DNA of 64,000 nt from Xylogone sp. PMI_703 (Eukaryota; Ascomycota; Leotiomycetes), in the NCBI GenBank assembly GCA_021399445.1, contig JAJTUQ010000003.1, forward strand, positions 1,488,001 through 1,552,000. Reading direction: 5' to 3'. The notes below the pieces were generated by a model, which saw only the letters and a list, made by a program, of their open reading frames with translations, was not told where the DNA came from and searched no databases. A program made the translations under genes and the position numbers. Position 1 is the stretch's first letter. The number at the start of each line of letters is the position of its first letter. This document shows, piece by piece, positions 46,601 to 58,706 of the stretch.

Positions 46601-49561
46601 CAGATATATGTCCAAGCTCTCACAGTCTACTATTTTAGTAAACTTGAACGCATCATCGGTAACTACTTGCATGAACCCTGCATTGGCTGTGTGTATGATT
46701 CGAGTTCGTAGTATTGGATTTTGTTGGACTACAGCTGTCCAGGCGGCTTGAAGCTTCTGCACATTTATTGAAGCGTTCAAGGTGAAAACCAACTGACCAA
46801 TATAAGCACCAGGGCTGCTTAAAGAAAGTGCCATAAGGCCATTTTGAATAGGAACACAAGGATAGATATCATGGATCGCATCACTTGAAACTCGACATTG
46901 CTGGCAGGCTTGTGCGGTCAAGTCTCCAACATCATTAGCATCGACTAAACTAAACGGGGTGACTTTGGCTTGCTTGTTCAGACTCGTTGAAGTCATTTTT
47001 CGGGCAACTTTAGCCATATGTTTCAAAACGGGGTTCATAAAGATCTCCGAGAAAGTGATGGCGACACCATTAGCACGAGCAGCGGAGACAAGGGCCATGC
47101 TCTTTAAAGAATCTCCACCTCGTCTGAAGAAGCTGTCATTTGCACTGATTGAGGAGCCTTCTATACCAAGAATTTGTCCCCATAGACTTTGAAGCGTTTT
47201 TTCCATGTCTGTCTTTGTACCTTGGTACTCGGACTGTGTCAGGGAGAAGCTCTCCCATTGTTTATCTGATAAATTTGACACGATTTGATGCAGCTTCCGT
47301 CTGTCAAGCTTGCCATTAGCTGTCAACGGAATCGTTTTTAAGGGGATATAGGCTGAAGGAATCATATAAGATGGTAATGCATCAATTAAAGCTCTCTCGA
47401 TAGCAAGGAAGCAAGAGCGTAATGGCTCCGATACACTAATCGGCAGATCAACGGGATCTTCAGTCTCATCTGCCAAGCAAAGAAACGCCGCGATGACCTT
47501 CATCTGCGCTCTTCCAGGCGGCGAAACGATCTGAGCAGACACGCCCTTAATCGTAGGGATAGCGAGGGAAATATGGTGTTCAATCTCACCAAGCTCGACC
47601 CTCTGACCACGTAATTTGACTTGAGCATCTTTTCGACCGGCGAAGCTAATACTACCGTCATTATTATACTTAGCCAAGTCTCCAGTCTTATACAGACGCC
47701 AGCCCTGGTCGTGGCTCGCATCCATCCAGGGGACGGACTCTAGGAATGATCTCTTTGTAACTTCGGGATTGTTCAGATACCCCTTTGCCAGGATAGGACC
47801 TTCGATGAGGATCTCGCCCACGCAGCCGATAGGAGTCAGACGATTGTGATCATGTGGTTCTGCAATCCAGAGGCGACATCCAAAAGGTTTACCCAGGTGC
47901 TCAGGCCTACTCGTTATTTTGGCAGGCGCAGCTCCCATGCAATAAACTGATGCTTCAGCCGGTCCATAGCAGATGATAAGATCCACTTCATCAGCCCAAG
48001 TCCGAATAACTTCTTGAGTAGCGGCTTCTCCGCCCAACACAAGAGTAGACAAGCAACGCGCTGCTGCAGGGTTTACAAGGCTCGCTACTGATGGGGTCAG
48101 GAACGCCCAGTTTGCATTAAATTTTGTAATGGCTCCTGCCAGGTTGTTGAATCGATCCTCAGGCGATGGTATACATACGCAAGCACCTCGCATGAGTGAA
48201 GTGAAATTATCCGCTAGACTCACATCAAAAGTGTATGCTGCGAACTGGAAGACTCTCGTTCCCGGATTGATATCCCACGTAGTACCATGAGCTTTCCCGC
48301 TTGTGCAAATGGCCTGGTGCTGCAAGACAACTCCCTTAGGGACTCCAGTGCTCCCAGAAGTGAAGACCACGAATGCAGGATCTTGGGGAGTAACGGAAGT
48401 TACAGGAGCTTGCTGCTTTTCCGGAAGGCTATAGACGAAAGAAGCATCGACAGAGACCACCGTTGGAGCAAGAGTCTGGCACAGAGAAACATGCTGGGGC
48501 GCAGCTATTATATGCTGTGATCCGGCATCTTGGACAATTTTTTGCAGTCTTGCAACCGGGTGTTGGGCATCTAGAGCAATGCAAGCTCCTCCAGCTTTTA
48601 ACACCGCTAACATTGACACAACAGCCCAAGCGGATTTGTCAAAGCAGAAAGGTACGAGATTTCCAGGATGCACACCTGAACTGACGAGATGGTTACTTAA
48701 TCTTGTGGATACATCGTCGAGTTCGCTGTAAGTAAAAGTCGCGTCCCATGAGCATATGGCCTCCTCATCCGGGCGCAGTGTCACTTGCTCTGCAAAGAGC
48801 TCGTGTACGCAAGAATGTACCATCTCGAATGACTTATCGTTGAACTCCCAGATTTTACGCTTATCTTCGGGGCTAAAAATCTGGACATCCTCAAGAGTCG
48901 TATTGCCTGGTTTATTGCACAGCTGCTGTAACACAAACTCCAGCTGATGAAGCCAATGTTCCACATTTGTTCTTGAGACAGTATTCTCATCAAAAGTAAT
49001 CTCAAAGTTAGCCTCCTGGTCATGAACGTAACAGTCTGCTAGAAGAACATAATCCGACTGATCCTTAGAAGAGCCCATACTGCCATTATGCCGTGTGTGG
49101 ATAGCAAGTATCTCTTGAAATTCGCAAGCAGCACTTATCTCTGTACCAAGCCTTCGAATTTCACTGATTTTGGTATCCTTGAAGCGTGCTAGTCTCTGCG
49201 TAAAGTCGCTGATCGATTCGAGATATTTGGAGATACAATCCAAGCTGTCAACTGAAATTCTAATAGGAAACACCTTGTTTGTATTACTCTCAGGTTTGCA
49301 ATCGTTGAAAACGTTGCCAATCACTACGTCGTCCATCTCCAAATATCTCGCAGCAACAATAGCCCATGCTCCCTGAATCATTGTTACCGCCATCTCTCCT
49401 GATTCACACCCGCCTATTGTCATTGAATATTTGATATAGTCGTATACCCTGGTCCCCTCTGCATCTCCTGTAGGAATGGGGAGGAAGCATCTCGCAGGAG
49501 GAGCCCCGGCGAGTAGCTCCCGCCAGAAAGCATCTTGTTCATTCATCCTGGTGGTCGTCAT
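43661..49561 (-). CDS. Two-module nonribosomal peptide synthetase with truncated N-terminal C domain (partial C-A-T-C-A-T)
   Basis: One uninterrupted frame extends to 49648, but its first codon there is GTG just after a stop. The first ATG is at 49561, giving about 1966 residues. Numbering from 49648: a C-terminal half condensation domain (31-270) lacks HHxxxDG; A1 (275-790) has FTSGSTGVPKG, YGPAE, YKTGD and Lys780; T1 has GGDSL with Ser847; a complete C domain (925-1350) has HHAIYDG at 1051-1057; A2 (1355-1870) has FTSGSTGRPKG, YGLTE, YRTGD and Lys1861; T2 has GGSSL with Ser1931. No thioesterase, reductase or terminal condensation domain follows. Two A domains imply a dipeptide-like product. 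A-domain specificity starts D-V and D-L; I do not predict substrates. Neighbours (ABCC exporter, M20 enzyme, acyltransferase, NR-PKS) suggest a shared cluster. Confidence 0.92.
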   Translation of the reverse strand: MTTTRMNEQDAFWRELLAGAPPARCFLPIPTGDAEGTRVYDYIKYSMTIGGCESGEMAVTMIQGAWAIVAARYLEMDDVVIGNVFNDCKPESNTNKVFPIRISVDSLDCISKYLESISDFTQRLARFKDTKISEIRRLGTEISAACEFQEILAIHTRHNGSMGSSKDQSDYVLLADCYVHDQEANFEITFDENTVSRTNVEHWLHQLEFVLQQLCNKPGNTTLEDVQIFSPEDKRKIWEFNDKSFEMVHSCVHELFAEQVTLRPDEEAICSWDATFTYSELDDVSTRLSNHLVSSGVHPGNLVPFCFDKSAWAVVSMLAVLKAGGACIALDAQHPVARLQKIVQDAGSQHIIAAPQHVSLCQTLAPTVVSVDASFVYSLPEKQQAPVTSVTPQDPAFVVFTSGSTGVPKGVVLQHQAICTSGKAHGTTWDINPGTRVFQFAAYTFDVSLADNFTSLMRGACVCIPSPEDRFNNLAGAITKFNANWAFLTPSVASLVNPAAARCLSTLVLGGEAATQEVIRTWADEVDLIICYGPAEASVYCMGAAPAKITSRPEHLGKPFGCRLWIAEPHDHNRLTPIGCVGEILIEGPILAKGYLNNPEVTKRSFLESVPWMDASHDQGWRLYKTGDLAKYNNDGSISFAGRKDAQVKLRGQRVELGEIEHHISLAIPTIKGVSAQIVSPPGRAQMKVIAAFLCLADETEDPVDLPISVSEPLRSCFLAIERALIDALPSYMIPSAYIPLKTIPLTANGKLDRRKLHQIVSNLSDKQWESFSLTQSEYQGTKTDMEKTLQSLWGQILGIEGSSISANDSFFRRGGDSLKSMALVSAARANGVAITFSEIFMNPVLKHMAKVARKMTSTSLNKQAKVTPFSLVDANDVGDLTAQACQQCRVSSDAIHDIYPCVPIQNGLMALSLSSPGAYIGQLVFTLNASINVQKLQAAWTAVVQQNPILRTRIIHTANAGFMQVVTDDAFKFTKIVDCESLDIYLAHDKTIPMPYGQPLNRWSIANDKGNGTRHLIWTAHHAIYDGWTIPSIVSRVEQFYYRGVAQEALGMNVFLSHTQDLKSKDTETFWRTYLADALEPTFPVARTKKLYSITNSKVVREVGFLPVTNTDITIATMIKAAWALLVARYEDSSDAIFGMMLSGRDIPLPAIEDIMGPTLSTVPVRVKFDKSESVVDFLHRIQHQYIEMIEAATLGLQNIKDLSPSTQVATGFKNILIVQPDYSSSLRTEELPSDKIRFNTNMENSVTYPLNLECFLKGDSNMVVKASFDSDVIDSTQVSRIVGQFEHILSQISQLKPERRIKDLELISPADIADIEQWNRSIPEAVESCLHTVIEERVKIQPNSLAISAWDGDLTYKELDDLSTNLAVLLKSLGIGANTMVPFCIEKSMWALVSIIAILKAGGACVPLAVTDPLSRHTSIIEDCKARIVLVSQSFAGRFSGLLREVVIASSFVRSLPTNLADNTKSRPEDLACVLFTSGSTGRPKGVLLTHRAMCTAISQISKELGYSSLTRTYQFSSFTFDLSLSDIYCTLSSGGCLCVPSEADRLNSLAASIDDMKANFLFTTPTVSRLLKHTEVPTLQTLVIGGEPATSEDIKAWADHLKCIQIYGLTETCILNTATIVADDSDPANIGRSFTLRPWITDIDDNDKLAPIGTIGELFLEGPCQASGYLNRDDLTKKSFIEYLKWMDYTVSKGPRRLYRTGDLVRFESDGSLQYIRRKDTQVKLRGLRVELGEVEHHLRKYLPAANKVVVDIITPLHEKESMLGAFIFISRGEIDTKGDIILTSEHANREAGGLIEGLREKLAIDLPPHMIPTAYIPISRIPLTLAGKTDRKSLRHLASQVSIHELCLPSSSSANSLKPRVPLTPMETKLLALWKQILRIDDSLITSNSSFFAMGGSSLSAIHLVAQAGEANIGISVVDIFQYPTLGEMASNAKLLVTEMPVKKMKKFSLLKNKMRDGRVMA

Positions 49562-50884
49562 GTATTCAGCGTGCAAACGTCGAGAACAGCGTTCACTGTA
49601 AGTCACGATATAATTCCCATTGGGGTTCCTCGACGGTGTGAACGCCACGGGTTATGTAACGTAGACTGCTAGAATTCTGGATATTTCTGAAGGAACAATG
49701 AAAAGTTGAAAAGCAAGGAGCATTGGTGCTTATCACTGATATAGTCATCAAAAGTAGATCACTCACCGTCGTCTAACACAAATTGATAGAATTGAAGCTC
49801 AAATAGGCATGACGCCACGATGGTACCTCTTACCTTCTTGTTATTCAGTATTTCGAGCCAAGCGCTAGCTCCTGAGCTGGAGCTGTAGCGGCAGCTAGTG
49901 CAAGGGGAGAAGCGCAATGCCCCCTGACTCTACACTGGCGTACCTGGGTCTGCCTTCTGCAACTGAGTACTGGGCATATTAGATTTGCAACTAATTGTGA
50001 TGCGGAGCCTCGAAGGTGGTGCGAGGTGGCATTCGTTGAGGCGCATGCCAAAGAGGAAAAGCGCAACATGCGAGCGTGGCATCATTCAGGCTGTGGATCC
50101 GGTTAAAGACACAATGAGTTACGGTCGCTCTTCTACGCGACGGAGGATATCAGACATTGTTCTCCTCGCCGTGGTTTACATTGTATTATTCTTTTCTATT
50201 GGATCGTTATCACTCATATATCATTAGTGATGTGTATAATTTGGTTCAACTCTTTATGCAATCTTTTCTATCCGCTTTGTATCTGATCAGGTGGTATTGA
50301 TCTCCACTGTAAATTATGTAAAAATAGCCTGAATTAGAAACGGTTAAGAGCTTAAGAGCATATATATCGCGTTATAACATAGCCTCTCCAGAGCGAGAGT
50401 AATTCTTGTAAATCAAGGTCATACATTTGTGCACGATAGCCACCCAAAGTATTGCCAACCCAACGTGACTGGCATGAGGTTGCCATAGGTTAGGTTTGGG
50501 ACCAATGATAATAATCATAAGCTCTGATGCCTGAAGAACTCAGCCCTTTCGCGAGGCGACAGCTGAGAGGAGGCGAGGGCCATACATTAAATGATGCCAC
50601 CCCCCGTCCATGACACTGTTGTAGAAAATCTGCATTCTGCTCCACCTGTGAGAGGTAGGAACATGGGAAACTGGAATCTCATAGTAAGCTCAAGGGCCAC
50701 CTTAGTAGGTGTTAAGTTATCGCAAATGTGTGTTACTTAAGCCGATCATAGATGAGAGAGGCAGGGGGAAATCACTTTCAGCGTTGTTTTCCTTCATTAA
50801 ATTCTCTGCTTTATTCATTTTATCTTTGATGCTCTTGTTCTACGTCCTTTAAGATCAATTCTTGGTGCGTAGAGCGAGGCAGTC
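49562..50884. other. Divergent intergenic region between NRPS and ABC transporter
   Basis: This is a likely shared promoter zone for two genes of one cluster. I looked here for a 5' exon carrying the missing first half of the NRPS condensation domain and found none. Short frames on both strands are featureless. Confidence 0.4.
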
Positions 50885-53800
50885 ATGCAAGACCGCTGCC
50901 GCGCGCTGGACAATTCCTTCGGGCCTTCCGCAGGCAACTGTCATGGCTCCATCGACTTCACCCTAATTTTTGAGCAGAGCATTCTCAGTATCCTTCCAAG
51001 CGTCCTTCTCATCCTAATCACTCCCGTCCGCGTCAATGTCCTCCACCAGGCCAGGATCAAAGTTAGGCTGAGTGCATTTGCGCATCTGAAATCTGTAAGC
51101 TAAAACTACCAACCCATCTACAGACTGTCGCTCGCTAGGAAAGCCTCCGTGTGGAAAATGAAGGCAGAAGAGCAGAAAGTCTTCTAATACTATGACGGAT
51201 TTGCTAATGATTTGCACATTCGTGCGCCTACAATTAAAAAGATCATCATCGGCATTTTTACCGCTCTAAACCTGACCCTTTTAGTCTTATGGTCACGAGA
51301 AAACAGCAGTTGTCGAACCAAGGTAACAACAACTGCTGCGGCCCTTACTGTCGTCAGTAATGTGGTGCTGGGCGTGCTCTCATATTATGAACATCGACAT
51401 GCTCTCAAACCGAGTGATATCCTCGTAGTTTTTATATCCTCTACCCTACTTTTTGATGCCGCACAATGCCGCACCTTGTGGTTGATTGGATGCGAGCGTG
51501 CTATTTCAGCTGTATTCTCAGCGGCGCTTGGTTTGAAGGCCGTAATTTTGGTGGTCGAGTGCTGGGAGAAGAGAGCGTGGCTGACAGAATATTTTCGGGA
51601 AAGCACACCTGAACAGACGACTGGTCTTTTCAACCATGCTTCCTCGTGGTGGCTGAATCCTCTGTTATGGACAGGTAAGAAATTTGATAGCAAAAAGAAC
51701 CAGAAAAACATCTTGAAAATTTCTATTGGTGTTGTGAACAATCAGTAATATGAAGTTGTGAACAGGACGAAAGCGCTCTTTGACAGAGGAAGACCTCTTT
51801 GATATCGAAGATGACCAGACATCGGAGAGACGAAGGCTCGAATTCCAACGCGCCTGGGATTCTTGTGGTTACATTTCCTCTAAATATGCTCTAATGGGTG
51901 TCTTGCTCGAAACAATGAGTCCGTATCTGCTTGCCCCTATCCTTCCACGACTGGCCATGGTGGCTGTGACATTTGGTCAACCATTCGTTCTCAACCGAAT
52001 CTTGTCATTCCTCTCAGACCCTACCCAGAATATTAGCATCGGGTATGGTCTGATAGCAGCAATTAGTCTGGTTTACCTGTTGATTGGGTTGACCAAATCT
52101 CAGTATTATCATCTTCTCAATACTTGTACTCTCGAAGTACGGAATGTTATTGTGACGGCGATCTACGATAAAGCGCTTGAAGTTGATTCAGCTGCCCTGG
52201 GTACCGGTACAACAAGCACGCTAATCAACAATGATATCGATGTTATTATGCAGGGGTTACACTCGTTTCATGAGGTTTGGGCTAGTATCATCACTCTGGG
52301 AGTAGCAATGTGGTTGATCTACCTACAAATGAGCTGGGCGTAAGTGGCTGCTCACTCTTCGCCCTTTCCTAAACTTTGCAATTGCTGATATGTTGTGTTA
52401 TAGATTTGTCGGCCCCTTGGCTGCTATTCTAGGTAATGCATATGTATAGACAATGGCTGGTTTTCGAGGACTAATCATGGATTCTATTAGGCCTTACAGT
52501 ACTCGTAGGGTTCATGTCCCCGCCGCTCATGAAATACCGTCAGCGCTGGCTTACCGCAACAGAAAGCAGGATAGAAGCGACGGTTCGCAGTATAGGATCT
52601 ATGAAGGTGCTCAAATTAATGGGGATGGGAGAAGACGCATTTCAAGAGATCCAGCAGCTCCGTGCTCATGAGGTGGAGATGGCCAAGTATGTTCCGTATC
52701 GCATCAGTCCACAAATTTCTCTATGCTGATTAAATCAGATCATATCGTATCTTTGACTCGCTCGTAACGTCAATCTGTAAGTGTCGATCTGATACAGAGT
52801 TAATATTATTGCTAACCATATCAAGCAAATGTCATGGGTAGCTTTGCTACATTAACCTCATTAGCGATCTATGCTATCATAATCAAAGTTCAAGGGCGCA
52901 ACTTTGATGTCGGGGTACTATTTACATCCTTGACACTCATTACAATTGCCACAGGCCCGATGTTCACCCTACTTCAAGGCGTCCCAACTCTTTCAGGCGC
53001 TCTAGTTTGTCTGACCCGCGTGCAAGATTTCCTGCTTCTTGAAAGCAAGTCTTCAAAAACCATTTCCCGACCTAGCAGTAGAGGTGCTGTGGGTGAATCC
53101 AGTTGTTCCACTTCTGAAAATGAGTTGAAGCTTCCTGGAGAAGTATCCATTGAGGATCTGGCTGTATTCTCTGCTACTAATGCTACTTTTGCCTGGTCTG
53201 AGGAGCAAGTCGTTTTACACGATGTATCATTTGAAATCCAACAGTTCAATGTTACAGTTATTGTTGGCCCGTGAGTGCTCGAGTTTTCCTTTGTATGTGA
53301 TACCTCATGGCTAACTCTTGCGTGTATTTTAAGTGTTGGATCCGGAAAGTCCTCGTTGCTGAAATCTATACTGGGCGAGAGTAAATTGTTGAGTGGGTCC
53401 ACATCACCACTGCATGAAACGGTTGCCTTCTGTGAACAGAAGCCATGGCTGCTGAATCAAACTTTACGAGAAAATATCCTGGGAGGCTCCGTATTCGACG
53501 ATACCTGGTATAAAATGGTTATAGATGCCTGCGCTCTAGGAGAGGATTTATCCACATTGCCAATAGGTGATCAGACGCAGATAGGCAGTCAGGGGCTAGC
53601 TTTAAGTGGTGGTCAGAAACAGAGACTGGTAAAGTGTACCATGGTTTGAAATTATAAATATAAATCCAACTGACTGGTACCAGGCACTTGCCCGGGCAAT
53701 CTATTCCAGAGCTGAGGTTGTGATTCTTGATGATATTTTTAGTGGTCTAGATGCAACCACTGAGAAACATATTTTCACGAGACTATTGGGATCCGACGGC

Positions 53801-56440
53801 CTCTTGAGGACGAGCAAAGCAACTGTTATTCTCGTGACCCACTCAGGTTTGTATCTCATGTTTTCTGAAAAAAAATCTCATTCTAACTATGTCTGATCTT
53901 AGTGCGTTGGATCCCCTTCGCAGACCATATCATCGTCCTTGAGAGCGGGAAAATCTCCCAGCAAGGATCTTTCGAAAAACTAAACGCTTCAGAGGGTTTC
54001 GTTCGCCATCTCGCCCTGCAGGATAGTGCCAATAGCCTGGTACCCGCTACCGCAGATGATAATGAATCTTCGCCAGCTGAATATCAGAGTAAGAACGACG
54101 TAGCGCTGTCGGACTCTTCTAGAGATTTTTCAGTCTATGCATACTATGGTCGCTCAGTCGGAGCTGGAAATGTTCTTCTTTACCTTTTATTTACCTTCAC
54201 CAGCGCTGCTGAGGTGACATATCAGAGTAAGTATCAATATTTACATCTATTAAGGCGCTTTTATTTTGCAGTAGCATGAAACACGGATTAGTACTGACAT
54301 CATCCAGCTGTGTGGCTTCAAAATTGGGCATCGTCGACTTATGGCACAAGTTTAGTGATGTATATACTGGTATATACAGCTCTTGTCTTGCTCTGGATAG
54401 TAATTTTCTTCCTGATGTGCTAGTAAGAGATCTATCCAACCAAGGCTCACAAATAGTCCACTTACTCAGTATTCTAGCCAGCTAATGTGTGTCTTGGTGC
54501 CAAAATCTGGTTTGGAGTTGCATAAGAGACAGTTACGGAGCCTCGTTAGGTAGGAAAAGGTTACTATCCTAGCATATGGACGAGCTGACATAGAAAGTGC
54601 ACCTATATCATTCTTTATTTCAACGGACACTGGAGAGATTGCCAATAGGTCTGCTTTGGTAGAACTTGATATATAGCTTAATGTGCTAATATAGTGCTAG
54701 GTTCTCCCATGACATATTCTATGTGGATACAGGTTTGCCAGGCGCATTGTTAAACACATTAGGAAGTAAGATACCTTCAACGACACACTCTCAAAAAAAC
54801 CAAGGATGTAGGAACCGAACTGCAAGCTTACATATGATTAGATGCAACTGGGACAATAGGCAACATCGTTATAGTTATCGTCGGTGCAAAATGGGTTGGC
54901 TTAGCCCTACCTCCCATGCTAGTCATCTTATGGCAGATTCAGAAGTTTTATTTGAAAACGTCGCGTCAGTTGCGTTTCATGGAACTTGAAGCTAACGCAC
55001 CTCTGTACACTCATTTCTTCGAGACTCTCTCAGGACTGCATTCCATTCGAGCATTTGGCTGGACGGGCCGTTTCCGGAAACAGAATGTCAAGCTACTGAG
55101 GACCTCACAGAAACCGCGGTTCCTTCTGGCAGCCATTCAGATCTGGCTCCAGTTTGTCCTTGATTGTATGGTCGTAGCGTTGGTCCTAACTGTCTCGAGC
55201 TTGGTGGTCACCTTGAGAAATTCCAGTGTAGGACTGGTTGGTTTGGCTTTATTTAATTTGGTACGTGTGTACTAAAACAACCGGACTTTGGATACTGGCA
55301 GTCTAATCAGAACCTCCTCCTAACGTAGATAAACCTTGGCCAAGGCCTAAACAATGTCATCGCCAGCTGGACTCAACTCGAAACCTCTATCGCGGCAGTC
55401 AGTCGTATTCGGAAATTCTGTTCGTCTACTCCAATTGAGGAAGATCCTTCTGAAGTATTGATACCGACACCGGATTGGCCATCTTCAGGAGCCATTGCGT
55501 TTGAGAATGTTTCTGCTACTTATGAGTAAGTCTTCATTTGTTATAAAGAGCGCATTCACTGAACGCTGATTCTTTATAATATCATCAGACTAGGTAAAGA
55601 GCCTGTCCTGAAAGATATAACATTCAATGCACAAGCAGGTCAGAAGATAGGAATTTGTGGAAGGAGTGGCAGGTAGGTTTCCCGTTCTGTAATCTAGGTT
55701 TTACTAATAGCGCGTGTATAGTGGAAAGAGCTCTCTGGTACAATCTATCTTTCGACTCCTAGAGATTACTCAAGGCAGGGTCCTTATCGACAAAATTGAT
55801 ATCACCAGCATGCCGCGCGATGTTCTTCGTTCTCGGCTTGCTATTGTGCCTCAAGAGCCATTTTTCGTTCCGGGCACAATAAAACGTAACCTTTTATTGC
55901 ATAGCATAGTTAAACAAGGTGAAGAGAAAGAGGAAATAGAGAAATCACACGAAAAGATTGAATCAACACTTCGCGCTCTTAACTTGTGGAATAAAACAAT
56001 AGAGCTCGGCGGGCTGGATGTGGTGTTGGAACCAGAGAAAATGCTAAGTCAAGGCGAGAGACAGCTATTCTGCCTCGCAAGGGCAATACTCAACCCATCT
56101 CCAATTTTGGTCCTAGATGAGGCTACCAGCAGGTTAGTTTTGTCTTTCCTTAAATTTTCTCCGCCTACTCTTTGATCGATCGAACCGACATAAACTAGCT
56201 TAGCTAACGGTTCGTTTTCCTTATAGCATGGATGTCCGGACTGATGAGGTAGCACAAAAGGCTCTACGCGAACTCTGTGCCCATCGCACAGTAATCACCG
56301 TTGCGCATCGCCTGGATACTATTCTAGATGGGGATCTAGTCATTGTTTTGGACAGCGGGAGGATTATTGAGCAGGGGCCTCCGAACGAGTTGATGAACAC
56401 GGAGGGAGCAGCGTTAGCACGCATGTGGGCAGATAGATAG
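50885..56440 (+). CDS. ABCC-type (MRP-like) ABC transporter
   Basis: Nineteen exons can be joined with every phase consistent, giving about 1444 residues; the first is 50885-51094 and the last 56227-56440. The N-terminus (DNSFGPSAGNCHGSIDFTLIF) is typical of fungal full-length ABCC proteins with an extra N-terminal membrane domain. NBD1 has Walker A GSGKSS near 643, Q-loop FCEQKPW, signature LSGGQ at about 732-736 and Walker B VILDD (Asp instead of Glu, usual in ABCC). NBD2 has GRSGSGKSS near 1237, VPQEPF, signature LSQGE and LVLDEATSS near 1370. Family members export organic anions, toxins and conjugates. Located between NRPS and amidohydrolase genes, it most likely exports the cluster product or protects the producer. 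Small exons (29 and 38 bases) are inferred. The first intron acceptor (51241) is the least certain junction. Confidence 0.92.
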
Positions 56441-57088
56441 TGTTGACGGAAGGAGAGCAGGAAGACCGTAAATATCGGCGTGAAATTGTCTAACTTAGCT
56501 TGAACCTTGAAACATAGTTCATAGAAGTACATTTTAATGGTATTCTTGATATTAGCGATTGTCAGGAGGTACCATTGATCTTCTAAACTGCTTTTAAATA
56601 AGGGCCACAGATCGCGATTCCAGATTACGATAAGCGGTCCAGCAATTACTTTCAAATGAATTGAAAATTTTCAGATTTTATAGTGGATCGAGCTCAGCAG
56701 CTCGTTTCCTGAGCATAAAGATGCCCTATACTGATTCTTATTTCGCGTTGTGACGAATCGGCTACTAGCATGACATTTGCTCAAGTTGCAGTCCTTCATT
56801 TCAATAAATGTCAATTAGGTCATTCAGTGGGCCTGTTGAGATCTTACAAAATGATTTGAGTTTAAACATCATGGAATTGACACAAGAAAGTATTTGAAGT
56901 AAAATCTTTGCTAATATATAATCAAGCCTTTGAAAACTACTCCAAGTATCCTACGTAACCAAAAGAACAAACAATTCAAATCAAAATGCAATAGAATGTC
57001 AGAAAGTTACAGGTGTGTATCGTGTCTCTTGTCTTCTCGGTATAGGCCGTATTATATCGAGAATAAATTACTCGGAGGCGTTTACAAG
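56441..57088. other. Convergent intergenic region
   Basis: No feature is recognised in these 648 bases between the 3' ends of the ABC transporter and the M20 gene. Confidence 0.4.
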
Positions 57089-58706
57089 CTAAAGTCCTTC
57101 GTCTCGGAGCGTTGGATGCGCTCCCAGGATTTCATCATGAACTCGCAGAAATGTATCATAATTCAAGACGCTATCCAGAAGGACTTGAGCACCGTGGCCG
57201 CTGTGACAGAGTAGGCGTTAGCAAAGTAGCCGTGATATAAATAACTGGGAGAGAACGCAGGGTAGAAAAGCATCGTGTTCTGCATAAGCTAACTCCAACA
57301 GGATTGATTTGTTAACACGTACCATTGTTTTTTGGTACTGTACTCCAGAGGGGAATGGCTAACTCCGTCCTTACAAGGCACAAATATCATGGCGGTGGGA
57401 GCTCTTAGGGAAACCAAGGCGCTATCGTGACCCGCGAAGGAGATCATCTCCATGATCTTGTCGGGTCCAACACTTTTCACAGCAGCAGTGCGGATACAAT
57501 CCACTGCTAGATTGTCGAAGATGGCGACAGGGCTATGCCAATTTCGAGTCATGTTCAATTCAAATTTGGGGTTGTCGCTTGAGATGCGGGCCAATTCGGC
57601 CCTTACAATGTATTCTATTTCATTGAGTACCGCCTCTACTGGGTGTCTAAAGTCGATGGAGATCTCGGTGTAACCTGCAATCTTATTCGCAGATGGGTTT
57701 TCTGTGCGGATCGATCCGACAGTTCCAAATGCATCGTGCATCAGTGCCAACTTCTGAACTAGTATAATTATTTGCGCAGCAACAACGTGGGCGTCGGCAC
57801 GATCTTTCATCGGCGTTGAACCGGCATGGCCCTGTACCCCAGATATTATTAATGTATACCACCTTACTCCTTGAACTCCTGTGACTACACCGATCTCTTT
57901 CTCTTGATCTTGTAAATGCCTTTCTTGTTCTATGTGCAATTCAAAATGTGCGGTTAACGGATTCGAGCGGAAGTCTGCTCCGCGGGTTCCTAAGTAGTCA
58001 ATTGATAACAAATCTTCTTTCATAGTTGAGTCTCGCATCGTATTGGGGTTATCATGCCCTTGTGAAAGTGGAATATGGGTAGACCAAACGGCTGATCCGG
58101 TACATCCTGACACATAGCTGGCTCCTTCTCTAAACATAAAAATACAACATCGTCATTATTGCTCCAAACCACTACAAGAAAATGGGGTGAAGGAGACAAG
58201 GGGGAATTACTCATTAGTCCAATCTATAGCAGCTATAGGCGCGTATGTTTTGACTCCAGATTCTTTTATGGTACGCAAGACTTCCAGCCCGGCCAGAACG
58301 CCCAGAATACCGTCAAACCTACCGCCTTCAGAATAGGGTCAGCATGTGAAAGCAAGAGATGAAAACGGGGTTTCCGGAAGCAAATATTAAGTATCTACAA
58401 ACCATTGAACTGGGTATCAAGATGACTTCCCATCGCAATAGGTGCTAGATCGTTATTTACTCCTGGCAAAACGGCAAATATATTTCCAATTGCATCAATG
58501 CTGACCTTGCAACCAATCTCTTTTGCTTGGGCGACAAACCAGTCACGGACTCCTTTATCAGCTTCTGAAACAGCTAGACGAGCCATTCCATAAGAGTCTG
58601 GTACTCCGCCATATTGCGCTGTATCATTGATGTCCCGCCACAGCCGATCAATGTTGACTCTCAAGGGTTGCTTCGCTAGATTTGGGATAATATCGGCACT
58701 AGGCAT
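57089..58706 (-). CDS. M20-family N-carbamoyl-amino-acid hydrolase/allantoate amidohydrolase-like
   Basis: Four exons on the minus strand (58706-58403, 58325-58211, 58129-57323, 57200-57089) give 445 residues. Metal-site motifs are GSHLDTQFNGGRFDGILG (His and Asp ligands), WTNEEGA, HIEQ and SFAGHDSALVS. The lid domain carries the HAGSTPM motif that binds the substrate in the carbamoylase/allantoate group. The last exon is easily missed: the frame runs on to a stop at 57289, but splicing with a GTACGT donor and a GCTAAC branch point adds the family-typical GAQVLLDSVLNYD tail. The family cleaves N-carbamoyl amides, ureidopropionate, allantoate or ureidoglycolate. In this island it may trim an amide or ureido group of the product or supply an amino-acid building block; the latter two are inference. 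Confidence 0.88.

Noticed and set aside
49562..49648. NRPS start at 49648
   Set aside because: The codon there is GTG immediately after a stop. The first ATG in frame is at 49561, so the upstream part is probably leader or an unresolved exon.
50885..56440. ABC transporter as a pseudogene because of many stops in each frame
   Set aside because: All 19 exons join with consistent phases and normal splice sites, and both ATP-binding domains are complete.
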